From: a virus
IMG/VR virus record: IMGVR_UViG_3300021963_000067
Location: 30,778 to 94,777 of that record
Strand: one strand, 5' to 3'
DNA length: 64,000 nt
This document shows, one piece after another, positions 46,593 through 54,248 of this stretch. Position numbers and translations under genes: made by a program. The first letter of the stretch is position 1. The number at the start of each line of letters is the position of its first letter. Below the pieces are notes generated by a model. That model was not told where the DNA came from. It saw only the letters and a list, made by a program, of their open reading frames with translations, and made no database searches.

Positions 46593-46774
46593 ACGTAATC
46601 TCGAAACATCTGCTTACGGCCATCTTCACCAATATGGAGATCAAATATATCCTTAACCGTGGTCATCATAGCACAGGCCAACATCAGTTGATCTTGCCTA
46701 TCGTCGCACATCATGATCTGTCGATCAATAGGTTCCATTAGTTCTATCATTCGTTTTTTTATAGGATCATTCAT
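46589..46774 (-). CDS. Small conserved phage protein
   Basis: 61 residues. NDPIKKRMIELMEPIDRQIM and MCDDRQDQLMLACAMMTTVK look like a two-helix regulatory-type protein; very similar sequences occur, from memory, in large T4-like phages. Overlaps neighbours on both sides. Function unknown. Confidence 0.75.
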   Translation of the reverse strand: MNDPIKKRMIELMEPIDRQIMMCDDRQDQLMLACAMMTTVKDIFDLHIGEDGRKQMFRDYV

Positions 46775-47231
46775 TTTGTTCCTTGGTTAATTCACACATT
46801 AACTGAAAATGATCGTAGGCTTTACGAACACTGTCGTGCTTCATCAGTTTGTCTGCTTCTGCTTGCATAGCCTTTACAGCTTCTTCGCAGGCTTCTCTAG
46901 CACTAGGCCACTCTAGCTGACGTGCTTCTTCACCAAACTCTTTGACTAGGTTTTCCCAGGCTTTTTTCTGACCGGGAGTAAGTGGTTTTGATTTTGTACG
47001 AAGATCGCTAGCCTTCCGGATAGCTTCACTAATCTTATCTTCGGCTACACGCCCTGCGGCAATCATCGGAGCATAATCTGGATTGATATTAAATCGTCGA
47101 CTGCTACCACCTGGGTAAACTTGCACTAGATGTGTGCCTTTTGGAAAACTATCACAGAACTCAGCAGAGTATGTGCTATGCGGAACATAGCGCCGACCCT
47201 TCTTAACGTAAAAGATAGTTTCGTTGCTCAT
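46767..47231 (-). CDS. Hypothetical phage protein with KAYDHF tail
   Basis: 154 residues from ATG 47231; a longer frame to 47306 overlaps the upstream gene. N-terminal beta part (IFYVKKGRRYVPHSTYSAEF), a GTHLVQVYPGGSSRR strand, then a helical Lys/Glu/Ala region and the SVRKAYDHFQLMCELTKE end, which matches the C-terminal tail of the 220, 1825 and 48090 proteins. Function unknown. Confidence 0.78.
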   Translation of the reverse strand: MSNETIFYVKKGRRYVPHSTYSAEFCDSFPKGTHLVQVYPGGSSRRFNINPDYAPMIAAGRVAEDKISEAIRKASDLRTKSKPLTPGQKKAWENLVKEFGEEARQLEWPSAREACEEAVKAMQAEADKLMKHDSVRKAYDHFQLMCELTKEQNE

Positions 47232-47238
47232 TTTATAC

Positions 47239-47460
47239 TCATACAAAATCGTAGGTTTTTTCAAAGATAGGACCATCACAGATGTAAAGCTCGCCATCGA
47301 TGCCACGCATTAGGTAGTCTCCAGCTTTGCCTTGTTTGTAATTCCCTTCGAGCGTGTTAACTCGAAATTCTTCGCCAATCTTTTTAGCATGAACAATGAT
47401 AGGACGCTTCATACATTCCTGCATGCCTACTACAGCTTCAAATGTATCATATGTTTTCAT
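47239..47460 (-). CDS. Hypothetical protein with GDYLMRGIDGELY motif
   Basis: 73 residues. KAGDYLMRGIDGELYICDGP and IFEKTYDF is a recurring module in phage and bacterial hypothetical proteins (PGDYL-type). Predicted small beta-barrel. Its stop lies 7 bases before the next ATG. Confidence 0.78.
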   Translation of the reverse strand: MKTYDTFEAVVGMQECMKRPIIVHAKKIGEEFRVNTLEGNYKQGKAGDYLMRGIDGELYICDGPIFEKTYDFV

Positions 47461-47462
47461 AA

Positions 47463-47630
47463 TTAATGTACCGCCTCTTTTACGTCCACTTCACACTCAA
47501 CTACCCAATTGTTAAATTCTGTAAACTTGTTTACATTAACGCCAAGCCCCACAGCTTCATTTACAAAATGTTGTAAGAGTGCATTATACAATTCGTCGGG
47601 CATGGTATCTTTATCAAATCGAATCTTCAT
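47463..47630 (-). CDS. Small hypothetical protein
   Basis: 55 residues from ATG 47630 (TTGGAAGAAAT ribosome site); a longer frame to 47675 overlaps the upstream gene. KIRFDKDTMPDELYNALLQH followed by VNKFTEFNNWVVECEVDV: a small alpha-beta protein, acidic. Function unknown. Confidence 0.68.
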   Translation of the reverse strand: MKIRFDKDTMPDELYNALLQHFVNEAVGLGVNVNKFTEFNNWVVECEVDVKEAVH

Positions 47631-47898
47631 ATTTCTTCCAAGAGTTAGTGTCTGTGTTCCAATGTCTACGATCATACAAATTGAAGTGTATATTATAGCC
47701 TAGTAGGCCTAATGACAATTCGCATCCTGCATGATCTTGTCTAATAGTAAAGTTAAATTCAAACTCAACTATGCCGCCCGAAAGATACTGTTCTATCTCC
47801 CAGGCTTTGTTTTCAGTAAGCTGTCCGTTGATGTTGCCAAGATAATAAAATCTTGATCGTTTCCACGGATTGTCTATACTAAAATTTAAGTGTATCAT
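47614..47898 (-). CDS. Hypothetical phage protein
   Basis: 94 residues. FSIDNPWKRSRFYYLGNING at the start and YNIHFNLYDRRHWNTDTNSW at the end are the conserved-looking blocks; the LYDxRHWN element is one I associate with small T4-like proteins. Overlaps both neighbours. Confidence 0.73.
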   Translation of the reverse strand: MIHLNFSIDNPWKRSRFYYLGNINGQLTENKAWEIEQYLSGGIVEFEFNFTIRQDHAGCELSLGLLGYNIHFNLYDRRHWNTDTNSWKKYEDSI

Positions 47899-48086
47899 TC
47901 TGGTAATGGTCTAAATCTAGAAAGAAAACTTTCTTGATAACAACTATATTCTCGATTTTCGTTTTCCGGCAAACGATCGTTGATATAATGAATCCAAGTA
48001 TGGCCTTCTACTTCTACAACCTGAATAACTCTAAAAATCTTACCGTTGCCCCCATCCCATTTACTGCCTTCTTTGATTATTGTCAT
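47895..48086 (-). CDS. Small hypothetical protein
   Basis: 63 residues with KWDGGNGKIFRVIQVVEVEG then HTWIHYINDRL and a C-terminal FLSRFRPLPE. Looks like a small SH3-like barrel of the sort that binds nucleic acid or protein in phages. ATGA overlap with the next gene. Confidence 0.7.
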   Translation of the reverse strand: MTIIKEGSKWDGGNGKIFRVIQVVEVEGHTWIHYINDRLPENENREYSCYQESFLSRFRPLPE

Positions 48087-48089
48087 GTT

Positions 48090-48494
48090 TTATCCTTTCC
48101 AATTTTCTTTTACATCCTCTGGCACCTGTGCTGTCATATGTAGCATGAATCTGTAGGCTTCCCATGCTGTTTTGGCCGCATGATTATTGGCCATATTGGT
48201 AGGAAACATATCTGCCCAAATTGCGCCTTCGGGAATACGAAACGCACGAATGCTCTGTAAACGAGGTTGAAAGACCTTGCCTTCGTTGAACAATCGCATG
48301 CCTACTTCCATACATTTTTCTTCGTCTAGGCCTTCTAGGTAATCATGCCGATACATGTAATCTTGAATACAGAATTTGACATTTTCTTCATCGCGAAGTG
48401 CAGTACCTGAAATGATCCAAGCAACATCGTCGTAGGCTACTTCACCGTTAACAATGTCTCGAACACAACGTCCAAAACTGAATCCAATTTTCAT
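48090..48494 (-). CDS. Conserved phage hypothetical protein with AYRFM tail
   Basis: 134 residues. KIGFSFGRCVRDIVNGEVAY is a distinctive opening known to me from large myophages. The middle holds SIRAFRIPEGAIWADMFPTN and the end AAKTAWEAYRFMLHMTAQ, a version of the AYxxYxxM tail shared with the 220, 1825 and 46767 proteins. Overlaps the upstream stop by 4 bases. Confidence 0.78.
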   Translation of the reverse strand: MKIGFSFGRCVRDIVNGEVAYDDVAWIISGTALRDEENVKFCIQDYMYRHDYLEGLDEEKCMEVGMRLFNEGKVFQPRLQSIRAFRIPEGAIWADMFPTNMANNHAAKTAWEAYRFMLHMTAQVPEDVKENWKG

Positions 48495-48718
48495 TTTACA
48501 CTCTTCTGTAATTCTTGCAAAATTTCAGTCATTGTTTTTAACTGTGCCTGAACTTGTTTTTTAACTTCTTCCGGGTTTTGAGTAGGCAAACACTCTGCAG
48601 AGTATTGCGCCGTTTTGGCTATCATGGCACGTTCTTTAAGGCAACTGACTTGATCATTAAACACTACCAATGGGGTGATCATTCCTAGATTAGTGATTAG
48701 TACCAATTGATAAAGCAT
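48491..48718 (-). CDS. Small hypothetical protein
   Basis: 75 residues. The N-terminus is hydrophobic (LYQLVLITNLGMITPLVVFN), possibly a membrane segment or signal peptide; the C-terminus is a coiled coil (KKQVQAQLKTMTEILQELQK). Two Cys residues. First gene after the promoter at 48748. Confidence 0.7.
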   Translation of the reverse strand: MLYQLVLITNLGMITPLVVFNDQVSCLKERAMIAKTAQYSAECLPTQNPEEVKKQVQAQLKTMTEILQELQKSVK

Positions 48719-48747
48719 TTCAACTCCTAATAGTAGATGATATAGAT

Positions 48748-48776
48748 ATTATAGCATCAATCAGCAATTAAGTCAA
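48748..48776 (-). promoter_or_regulatory. Sigma-70 promoter, extended -10
   Basis: TTGACT (48771-48776), 17 bases, TATAAT (48748-48753) in the context TGCTATAAT. Lies 30 bases before ATG 48718 and overlaps the end of the 48773 gene. Confidence 0.8.
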
Positions 48777-49030
48777 GCCCATTTTAGAATAAACATCAAT
48801 TTATCTTGTTCATTGACAAAATGAAATATGTATTTGTTATGATAATTTGGTCCTGCCCAAAACATTGTCCACGTACCGTCAGTGCCATACACAGCTTCCC
48901 ATCTTTTACCAAAATTTTCTAAACACCATTCACTAGCATCTCTATGTGTTTTAGAATCGATTAAAATACTATGTTCTAGTTTTCTAAATTCTCTACGTCC
49001 GCGGCGTCGTTGTGATGAGTTCATTTCCAT
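48773..49030 (-). CDS. Tandem-family small protein (MFxLKW type) 1
   Basis: 85 residues. DASEWCLENFGKRWEAVYGT, then IFHFVNEQDKLMFILKWA. The end matches the family signature F-x-(N/D/E)-E-x-D-x-x-M-F-x-(L/M)-(K/R)-(W/Y) shared by the genes from here to 51914, and the WCLENF helix recurs too. Last in the array by transcription order. Function unknown. Confidence 0.76.
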   Translation of the reverse strand: MEMNSSQRRRGRREFRKLEHSILIDSKTHRDASEWCLENFGKRWEAVYGTDGTWTMFWAGPNYHNKYIFHFVNEQDKLMFILKWA

Positions 49031-49284
49031 CTTAGAATAAAATTCACAGCATCACTAGAATCTTCAAATATGACTTCGCTACCTTTACGCTGGTAATGAT
49101 TTTTACAATTGGTTTCTAACCAATCTACTAACTCAACAGCATGTTCTCGTCTATCGAATCTTGGTAATAATACTCGTTTCCATCCAGCACCTACTAGCAT
49201 ACCCCAAAGTATTTCTTTATCAATTTCGCTTTGCATCTGTGTGCCGAGTTCGTCTAAAATTTCTTGTTCTAAGTTCATCGCCAT
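49021..49284 (-). CDS. Tandem-family small protein (MFxLKW type) 2
   Basis: 87 residues. The helix WKRVLLPRFDRREHAVELVD replaces the usual WC element with VDWLETNCKNHYQ; the end is IFEDSSDAVNFILRWK. Overlaps both neighbours by 10 bases. Confidence 0.75.
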   Translation of the reverse strand: MAMNLEQEILDELGTQMQSEIDKEILWGMLVGAGWKRVLLPRFDRREHAVELVDWLETNCKNHYQRKGSEVIFEDSSDAVNFILRWK

Positions 49285-49661
49285 CTCATTATAAACATCA
49301 ATTGATCTGCTTCTTCACGAAACCAAAATTTTCTATTGTTCATATACCATCGCTTCAGCGGCTCCGGCGTTAGATTTTTAGTTTCATGCCAAATACTACT
49401 TGTATCACCGAATGTTTTGTGGCACCATAGTTCCATATCGGCCCAACTGCCTCCTACAGGCTCTACTGTATGGTACCGACTGCCGTAGACTGTGCCTTCA
49501 CTGAGTTTTAATTCTTCAACCGGGCGTTGGTGTATGTCGTTCCATAGACGCATATAAGCATTTATAACACTCTTGCCAGCCTGTCTGCCTGTAATCTGAG
49601 TCATACCTCGACCTTTAAATTTTGTCATATTATCTAGTAAATCTTGTTGCCAAGTTTGCAT
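49275..49661 (-). CDS. Tandem-family protein (MFxLKW type) 3, extended
   Basis: 128 residues from ATG 49661, which overlaps the stop of the upstream gene (TAATG). It adds an N-terminal region (MTQITGRQAGKSVINAYMRL) whose GRQAGKS resembles a degenerate phosphate-binding loop, then MELWCHKTFGDTS and the family end FREEADQLMFIMRWR. Confidence 0.76.
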   Translation of the reverse strand: MQTWQQDLLDNMTKFKGRGMTQITGRQAGKSVINAYMRLWNDIHQRPVEELKLSEGTVYGSRYHTVEPVGGSWADMELWCHKTFGDTSSIWHETKNLTPEPLKRWYMNNRKFWFREEADQLMFIMRWR

Positions 49662-49921
49662 TAGGCCCACTTCATTGCAAACATAGTTGCATCCTGTTCG
49701 TTTTGAAAATACCAAGCACGACCGTTTGGGTGCGCAAGATCACGGAACTTGTTTTGACAATTCTCCAAACACCATGTAAGTTTTTCGGCAAAATCATCAT
49801 CTTGAAATACTATGGCATGATAGGTGCCTAATAATGCCATTAGCTTATCATCTACCTTGAGATGCTCTTCTGCTCGTTGAGCTCTTAGAATAGTGGTAGT
49901 TGGGTTAGGATCGTGAACCAT
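49661..49921 (-). CDS. Tandem-family small protein (MFxLKW type) 4
   Basis: 86 residues. KLTWCLENCQNKFRDLAHPN and FQNEQDATMFAMKWA: both the WCLEN helix and the terminal signature are intact, making this a good reference member. Overlaps its neighbours. Confidence 0.77.
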   Translation of the reverse strand: MVHDPNPTTTILRAQRAEEHLKVDDKLMALLGTYHAIVFQDDDFAEKLTWCLENCQNKFRDLAHPNGRAWYFQNEQDATMFAMKWA

Positions 49922-50273
49922 ATTTCAATAACCATTCCGTTAGTCTGGCACCTTGCAGTTTAGCAGTAATAGTATACCGATAACCGTAGCTAAATGTATC
50001 AGCCATCCTATGCCACACCGGAGTTTCAACGGCATGCTCCATTACCCATTTACCTTGTTCGGTCTCCTGCCAATTCCATAATGGCTCAGCGGCATATAGG
50101 TCCGGATCTTCTACATCGCCCATAGTGAACGTATGGACCACAACTTCTTTGGTTTCTTCCACGCTGTCTCCTACTAGCATATACTGATATATAGTCTTAG
50201 TAGGCTTGGGTCCAAGAAAAATGTATTCACGTCCCCATTGATCAGTTTCCCATTTGATCCGTATTTTAGACAT
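49905..50273 (-). CDS. Hypothetical protein in the tandem array
   Basis: 122 residues from ATG 50273, which follows a strong GGAGG site; ATG 50288 is in frame but the site lies inside its codons. N-terminal IRIKWETDQWGREYIFLGPK is beta-rich. The end (ITAKLQGARLTEWLLKYGS) is only a weak match to the array signature, so it may be a derailed member. Confidence 0.72.
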   Translation of the reverse strand: MSKIRIKWETDQWGREYIFLGPKPTKTIYQYMLVGDSVEETKEVVVHTFTMGDVEDPDLYAAEPLWNWQETEQGKWVMEHAVETPVWHRMADTFSYGYRYTITAKLQGARLTEWLLKYGSRS

Positions 50274-50517
50274 TACCCCTGCCTCCAAATTTCAGCATGA
50301 ACATCATAGCATCATAGTCATCTTCAAATTGAAAATATAAGGCATGATAATGTTCTTCACGCCAAAGCCCTCGACAGTTGTTTATACACCACGAAGCCAT
50401 TTCTTCAATTTGATTACGTGTAATGTTGTTAAAGTTTACTCTGTAGGGAAACACAGCCCTAGCTCTAGTGGCTAGTAGCTCATTTAGTGAGGCTACTTTA
50501 GTCTTGGCCATTACCAT
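50266..50517 (-). CDS. Tandem-family small protein (MFxLKW type) 5
   Basis: 83 residues. EEMASWCINNCRGLWREEHY and LYFQFEDDYDAMMFMLKFGG give both family elements. A second ATG at 50511 is an alternative start. Overlaps the upstream gene by 20 bases. Confidence 0.75.
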   Translation of the reverse strand: MVMAKTKVASLNELLATRARAVFPYRVNFNNITRNQIEEMASWCINNCRGLWREEHYHALYFQFEDDYDAMMFMLKFGGRGNV

Positions 50518-50809
50518 ATTTTAACAAGAACATTGTGCGTTTTTGATCATCGTAAAAATCTAATCGAACGGTATGATGTGATTTTTTGCCTTCGTACCAT
50601 CCTAGCTCTACCACTGGCCACCATTCGCCGCCCTCTGGAGGTCTAACATAGTCAGTATCCTTTACATATTCTCTATGATCACGAACTGTAAATCCTAAAA
50701 CCGTTTTCATCTTTGATCTTGAAAGATAAACACTAGGCTTTTCTCGTTGCTTAATACGCTCTAGAACCCCACTCCATTGACTGGGCGTCATTACAATTGG
50801 CTTACTCAT
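50498..50809 (-). CDS. Tandem-family small protein (MFxLKW type) 6
   Basis: 103 residues. A longer N-terminal part (MTPSQWSGVLERIKQREKPS) without the WC helix, then LDFYDDQKRTMFLLKYGNG. The conserved end with a different front suggests the C-terminal element is the common functional unit. Confidence 0.75.
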   Translation of the reverse strand: MSKPIVMTPSQWSGVLERIKQREKPSVYLSRSKMKTVLGFTVRDHREYVKDTDYVRPPEGGEWWPVVELGWYEGKKSHHTVRLDFYDDQKRTMFLLKYGNGQD

Positions 50810-51032
50810 TTAACCACTTTTGTATAATAGTGTTAGCTTCTTTTAGGTCTTTGGTATTCCAAAGCCTGTATTCCTCGCTTGCTCCGTGATCACCGCCATT
50901 GAGATAGATTTTACCAATTTCTGGAAAATAATTCAAGAACGCCTGCCCACGTCGATAGTCAGGATTGCGTATGAATTGCATAATCCAATACTGTTCAAAT
51001 TCCTTGTACTGTTCTTTTGAAATCACATCCAC
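50802..51032 (-). CDS. Small hypothetical protein in the tandem array
   Basis: 76 residues, DVISKEQYKEFEQYWIMQFI at the start and LWNTKDLKEANTIIQKWLNE at the end, a loose form of the array signature (DxxEAxxxxxKW). Helical. Overlaps both neighbours by 8-10 bases. Confidence 0.7.
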   Translation of the reverse strand: MDVISKEQYKEFEQYWIMQFIRNPDYRRGQAFLNYFPEIGKIYLNGGDHGASEEYRLWNTKDLKEANTIIQKWLNE

Positions 51033-51322
51033 CTCAACTGAAATAGTGTTGCTTCTTTTTCGTCTTTGATATAGACTGTATACATCGGATCACCGCCGTT
51101 AAAACGATGTGTACAATCAGCTGTAGGGCACATCCTAGTCATCCATTCTTCAAACGTGTAATTATCTTGAGGATACACCCAACAGGTCCATCCACGCGGC
51201 AAGACAATTTCTCCAAATTGATTACCTGGATTGATTGGGTCAACACCATTATGAAATTCCCAATGATTAATTATAGTTTTTCTCACTTTAACCCATCCGC
51301 CTTTTACGGCTTGTAATGTCAT
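51023..51322 (-). CDS. Tandem-family small protein (MFxLKW type) 7
   Basis: 99 residues. FEEWMTRMCPTADCTHRFNG holds the WM-Cys helix and YTVYIKDEKEATLFQLRWM the terminal signature. The N-terminus TLQAVKGGWVKVRKTIINHW is a beta hairpin. Confidence 0.74.
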   Translation of the reverse strand: MTLQAVKGGWVKVRKTIINHWEFHNGVDPINPGNQFGEIVLPRGWTCWVYPQDNYTFEEWMTRMCPTADCTHRFNGGDPMYTVYIKDEKEATLFQLRWM

Positions 51323-51639
51323 CGCCAGGTCCTATGCTTTTCAGCGACCCATTCATTACCATCATATTCTTCAATTTCCCATTCTACATCTGCAGGAATT
51401 TCTACAATTTTAAGTTCAGCGTATCTGCCGTTGGCGTCTGCTTTTAGATCTCGCACGATTTTCACAAGATAGGGATCATCTCGGGCAACCTCTTTATCAT
51501 GCCAATCGAGATCAGTAATACCTGCCATCTCTTTATAAAGAGTTTCGGCCTTTTCAGATAAACTAAATCCACCATAGCAGTTATTGATCACAATGTACTG
51601 AATACCTTTAAGAGTTTTAATTAGTTGTTCGTGTGTCAT
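51319..51639 (-). CDS. Hypothetical phage protein
   Basis: 106 residues. LKGIQYIVINNCYGGFSLSE near the start is a module widespread in phages (INxCYGGFxLS), followed by helices and EIPADVEWEIEEYDGNEWVA at the end. The EYDGNEWV end is recognisable from T4-like genomes. Lies inside the array but is not a member. Confidence 0.78.
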   Translation of the reverse strand: MTHEQLIKTLKGIQYIVINNCYGGFSLSEKAETLYKEMAGITDLDWHDKEVARDDPYLVKIVRDLKADANGRYAELKIVEIPADVEWEIEEYDGNEWVAEKHRTWR

Positions 51640-51914
51640 TTTCCGCTCTTGTATTTTAAACTAAACATTAGAACATCTTTTTCATCGTGAAAATAGAAGG
51701 CTGCAATTTCATCCCAGTGATAACTAGCATCGCTGACATCTGTGATGTCAAACCATACATAGCTTCGACAGTTAGCAAGGCACCACTTCTTAATTTTCCA
51801 GAAGGGTTCGCCTGCTGCCTTAGCATCGTTATCTGTAATAAGCACCTGATGACATTGTTGCAGAACATCATCAGGCGGCTTAAACTGCTTCCATTCGTCG
51901 CTGTAAGAGTACAT
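51636..51914 (-). CDS. Tandem-family small protein (MFxLKW type) 8
   Basis: 92 residues. IKKWCLANCRSYVWFDITDV and FYFHDEKDVLMFSLKYKSG carry both family elements. First member by transcription order, directly after the phosphoesterase gene (one-base overlap). Confidence 0.77.
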   Translation of the reverse strand: MYSYSDEWKQFKPPDDVLQQCHQVLITDNDAKAAGEPFWKIKKWCLANCRSYVWFDITDVSDASYHWDEIAAFYFHDEKDVLMFSLKYKSGK

Positions 51915-52777
51915 TAGACTTCCAGCAAAATATTAGGATTCCAGCCAGTCTCTTCACTGTATCCTTCGTTTTCATAACCTCTAGGATTACATACAACTCG
52001 AGTACTACCAATGACATAGTCAAAAGGATGATGAGTATGTCCATGAGTCCACAATTTGATCTGTGGATGATCAAGAATAAAATCACTTAGGTCGCTATGA
52101 TAGCCACCGTTCATGATGTAGTCATGTGCATACTGCGGATGGCAACTCATATGGCTAGGAGTATGATGTCCTACTACCACAAACTTCTGCTCCTGTGGAT
52201 AGCCGTCCATTACCGTCCTAAAGTATTGCAGTGTTTTGCGATGACGATCTGCAATATCAGCAGGCTTGAGAGATCGATAGCCCGCTTGATCATGTCGAAT
52301 AATTCTAAAATCGTTCATCATGTCCGCAAGTGCATGAAGTGTAAATGGATCATGTTTGTTGCAGTCAGTCCAAAGTGTTGCACCCATGAACACAATGTCG
52401 TTAATCACTTTGACATCATTTTCTAAGAAATAGATGTTAGGATATTTGGCACATTCTTCACGCAGATGATCAATGCTGGCAAAAAACTTGCCGTTATAAA
52501 ATTCGTGATTGCCAGCAACGTAGATAACGTGTGGGAATTGAAAGCTACAACGTTTTAGGAAGTCGCGGAAACGCTGTGCATTTGCCTGTCTACGGCCTAG
52601 ACCTGTATGATTAGCAATGGCTGTTTGATCCGCTGTATTCGCAGGCTCCGGATGATCGTGAAGATCCTGTGCAACCATAATGTCGCCGGAGAGAATTAGT
52701 AGATCATATTCAGCATCGTTGGGAATCATAACGTCTGAGAACTCTAGGTGCAGATCTGAAACCAATTTAATTTTCAT
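51914..52777 (-). CDS. Calcineurin-like metallophosphoesterase
   Basis: 287 residues. SDLHLEF (D8, H10), LILSGDIM, YVAGNHEFYNG, VVGHHTPS and LWTHGHTHHPFD are the full set of metal ligands. Longer than the 25038 enzyme and of the UDP-2,3-diacylglucosamine-hydrolase/ICC-like kind common in phages. First gene of the long early operon, 24 bases below the -10 box. Substrate unknown. Confidence 0.93.
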   Translation of the reverse strand: MKIKLVSDLHLEFSDVMIPNDAEYDLLILSGDIMVAQDLHDHPEPANTADQTAIANHTGLGRRQANAQRFRDFLKRCSFQFPHVIYVAGNHEFYNGKFFASIDHLREECAKYPNIYFLENDVKVINDIVFMGATLWTDCNKHDPFTLHALADMMNDFRIIRHDQAGYRSLKPADIADRHRKTLQYFRTVMDGYPQEQKFVVVGHHTPSHMSCHPQYAHDYIMNGGYHSDLSDFILDHPQIKLWTHGHTHHPFDYVIGSTRVVCNPRGYENEGYSEETGWNPNILLEV

Positions 52778-52801
52778 GGTAATTTCCGGTAATGTACGTA
52801 T

Positions 52802-52830
52802 ATTATAGCACCAGTTTATTTAATTGTCAA
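52802..52830 (-). promoter_or_regulatory. Sigma-70 promoter, perfect consensus, extended -10
   Basis: TTGACA (52825-52830), 17 bases, TATAAT (52802-52807) with TGCTATAAT. Heads the operon running from 52777 down the minus strand. Confidence 0.87.
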
Positions 52831-52833
52831 ACG

Positions 52834-52841
52834 GTTAAATA
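52834..52841 (+). promoter_or_regulatory. T4-type late promoter octamer (GTTAAATA)
   Basis: Lies 29 bases before ATG 52871, with the leader element CCGGGAGCGAA that also precedes csgF. It abuts the opposing early promoter. Confidence 0.6.
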
Positions 52842-52870
52842 CTCATATTACATAACCCGGGAGCGAAACA

Positions 52871-53152
52871 ATGGGCGATATTTTCAAAATCATAGGCGAT
52901 TTAGGTATGCCTGTAGCCGCAGCACTAGCAGGCGGGTATTTTGTATACTTAACTATTAAACTATTATTACAAGGTGTACTAGGGTCGATTAACGGCATGA
53001 AGGGCATTATTATTGCTCTAGACAATCGTGTAAAAACCATGAATCACGATGTTATCCGTATTGACACAATTGTGTCCAATGCGCTAGGCCTACGTCCAGA
53101 TGCAGATCGTATTGCTCGTGCAGATGGTAAAAATGATGCAAGGCGTGATTAA
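52871..53152 (+). CDS. Small membrane protein, paralogue of the 53907 protein
   Basis: 93 residues. One membrane helix (MPVAAALAGGYFVYLTIKLL), an amphipathic stretch (IIIALDNRVKTMNHDVIRID) and a charged tail. The 53907 protein has the same plan (LIALIDRIRMLDNDLIRLNQ). The plan (N-terminal TM, cytoplasmic coil) is holin- or accessory-like, but lysis function is not shown. First of the plus-strand membrane set. Confidence 0.75.
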   Translation: MGDIFKIIGDLGMPVAAALAGGYFVYLTIKLLLQGVLGSINGMKGIIIALDNRVKTMNHDVIRIDTIVSNALGLRPDADRIARADGKNDARRD

Positions 53153-53361
53153 TGGCCTATACTTTTACCATTAACATACTCTATCTATTTTGGCTAGTCT
53201 TAATTGTTGCGACCGTTTATATCTACATAAAAGATGACCTCGATGACCGGTTGACTCAAATACGACATGATGTCGAAATGCGGAAAGAATGGTTTAGAAT
53301 GTTGGCCGAACAAAAGAAGTCAAATCCAAAATGGCCATCAGAGTGGACAAGGAGAGATTAA
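53152..53361 (+). CDS. Small membrane protein
   Basis: 69 residues: a single membrane helix (INILYLFWLVLIVATVYIYI) then a charged coil with RHDVEMRKEWFRMLAEQ. One-base overlaps (TAATG) with both neighbours. Possible lysis or envelope protein. Confidence 0.72.
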   Translation: MAYTFTINILYLFWLVLIVATVYIYIKDDLDDRLTQIRHDVEMRKEWFRMLAEQKKSNPKWPSEWTRRD

Positions 53362-53558
53362 TGTTACATTTTGACTATTCATGGGATTTAAGTCCGAATG
53401 GGATAATATTAGATAACGAACTTAATATAGATAGACTAGGATGGAAAGGCGGAGACTATTTTCAGTTAGTCAACATTGACGGAAGATGCTATCTTAAAAA
53501 AGTGGATCCGCTGGTAAAATTTTTAAAGGATGGTAAACGCAATGAACAAATGGACTAA
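53361..53558 (+). CDS. Small hypothetical protein
   Basis: 65 residues from ATG 53361, which has AAGGAGAG upstream and overlaps the previous stop. YSWDLSPNGIILDNELNIDR followed by LGWKGGDYFQLVNIDGRCYL, a small beta domain. The LGWKxGDYFQ segment is common in T4-like phage proteins. Soluble, unlike its neighbours. Confidence 0.73.
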   Translation: MLHFDYSWDLSPNGIILDNELNIDRLGWKGGDYFQLVNIDGRCYLKKVDPLVKFLKDGKRNEQMD

Positions 53559-53691
53559 ATGGTATGACAGTTTGCCTGAGCATACTAAACAGTATTTGAA
53601 AGGTCAACCACTCTGGCATGATAAGGATGTTGCATTCTTTTGTAGCATAGCAATGGCAGTAGGGGTTTTCTTCGGATATCTAGTGAGATAA
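53542..53691 (+). CDS. Small membrane protein
   Basis: 49 residues: NKWTKWYDSLPEHTKQYLKG, then DVAFFCSIAMAVGVFFGYLV, one membrane helix near the C-terminus. Overlaps the previous gene by 17 bases; two bases separate it from the next ATG. The W-Y-x-S-L-P-x-H-T opening recurs, from memory, in other phages. Confidence 0.68.
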   Translation: MNKWTKWYDSLPEHTKQYLKGQPLWHDKDVAFFCSIAMAVGVFFGYLVR

Positions 53692-53693
53692 TA

Positions 53694-53897
53694 ATGTATG
53701 TAGATGGATACATGTTGTTTGCAATTTATTTTATCGCTGTGTTGGCCTTGGCGGTCAGTGTCTATGCTCTTTGGAGTTTGGAAGAGATTAGAAAATTTTA
53801 TGAAACAAAATATAAGACAACAAACACAGCTACCAGATATTATAATGAAGGCTCTGCAATAAAAACAAAGTCTACAGCAAAGGGACATTGGGATTAA
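53694..53897 (+). CDS. Small membrane protein
   Basis: 67 residues: membrane helix LFAIYFIAVLALAVSVYALW followed by a charged, Thr/Lys-rich tail (TKYKTTNTATRYYNEGS in part). No motif. Part of the same plus-strand set. Confidence 0.7.
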   Translation: MYVDGYMLFAIYFIAVLALAVSVYALWSLEEIRKFYETKYKTTNTATRYYNEGSAIKTKSTAKGHWD

Positions 53898-53906
53898 GGA
53901 AAAATT

Positions 53907-54230
53907 ATGGACGTCGTAGAATTAGTAAACAAGTATGGATTTCCAATTGTCATGGCTGTTGGAATGGGCTTCATTATTAAGTATGTTTGGGAATGGGCCA
54001 CTAAAGAAGTTAAGCCAGTTATCGGAGAAGCAAACACTGTGTTGATTGCTCTCATTGACCGCATCCGCATGTTGGACAACGATTTGATTCGATTGAATCA
54101 AAAGGTCAATACTGTCTTGCACCTACGTGGTAAGACAATCGAGTTTGAACGAGTGGAAGCAGAAGCACAGATTAACATGCAAACCAAGAAGACCGAAGAC
54201 GAGAAATCAGCATCAGCCGGCGAAAGTTAA
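53907..54230 (+). CDS. Membrane protein, paralogue of the 52871 protein
   Basis: 107 residues. Membrane helix FPIVMAVGMGFIIKYVWEWA, then ANTVLIALIDRIRMLDNDLI and RLNQKVNTVL, and a long acidic-basic tail ending SASAGES. Paralogy with 52871 extends over about 60 residues. AAGGAAAAATT ribosome site. Confidence 0.75.
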   Translation: MDVVELVNKYGFPIVMAVGMGFIIKYVWEWATKEVKPVIGEANTVLIALIDRIRMLDNDLIRLNQKVNTVLHLRGKTIEFERVEAEAQINMQTKKTEDEKSASAGES

Positions 54231-54248
54231 TTAGTAGGAGGGGCGATT

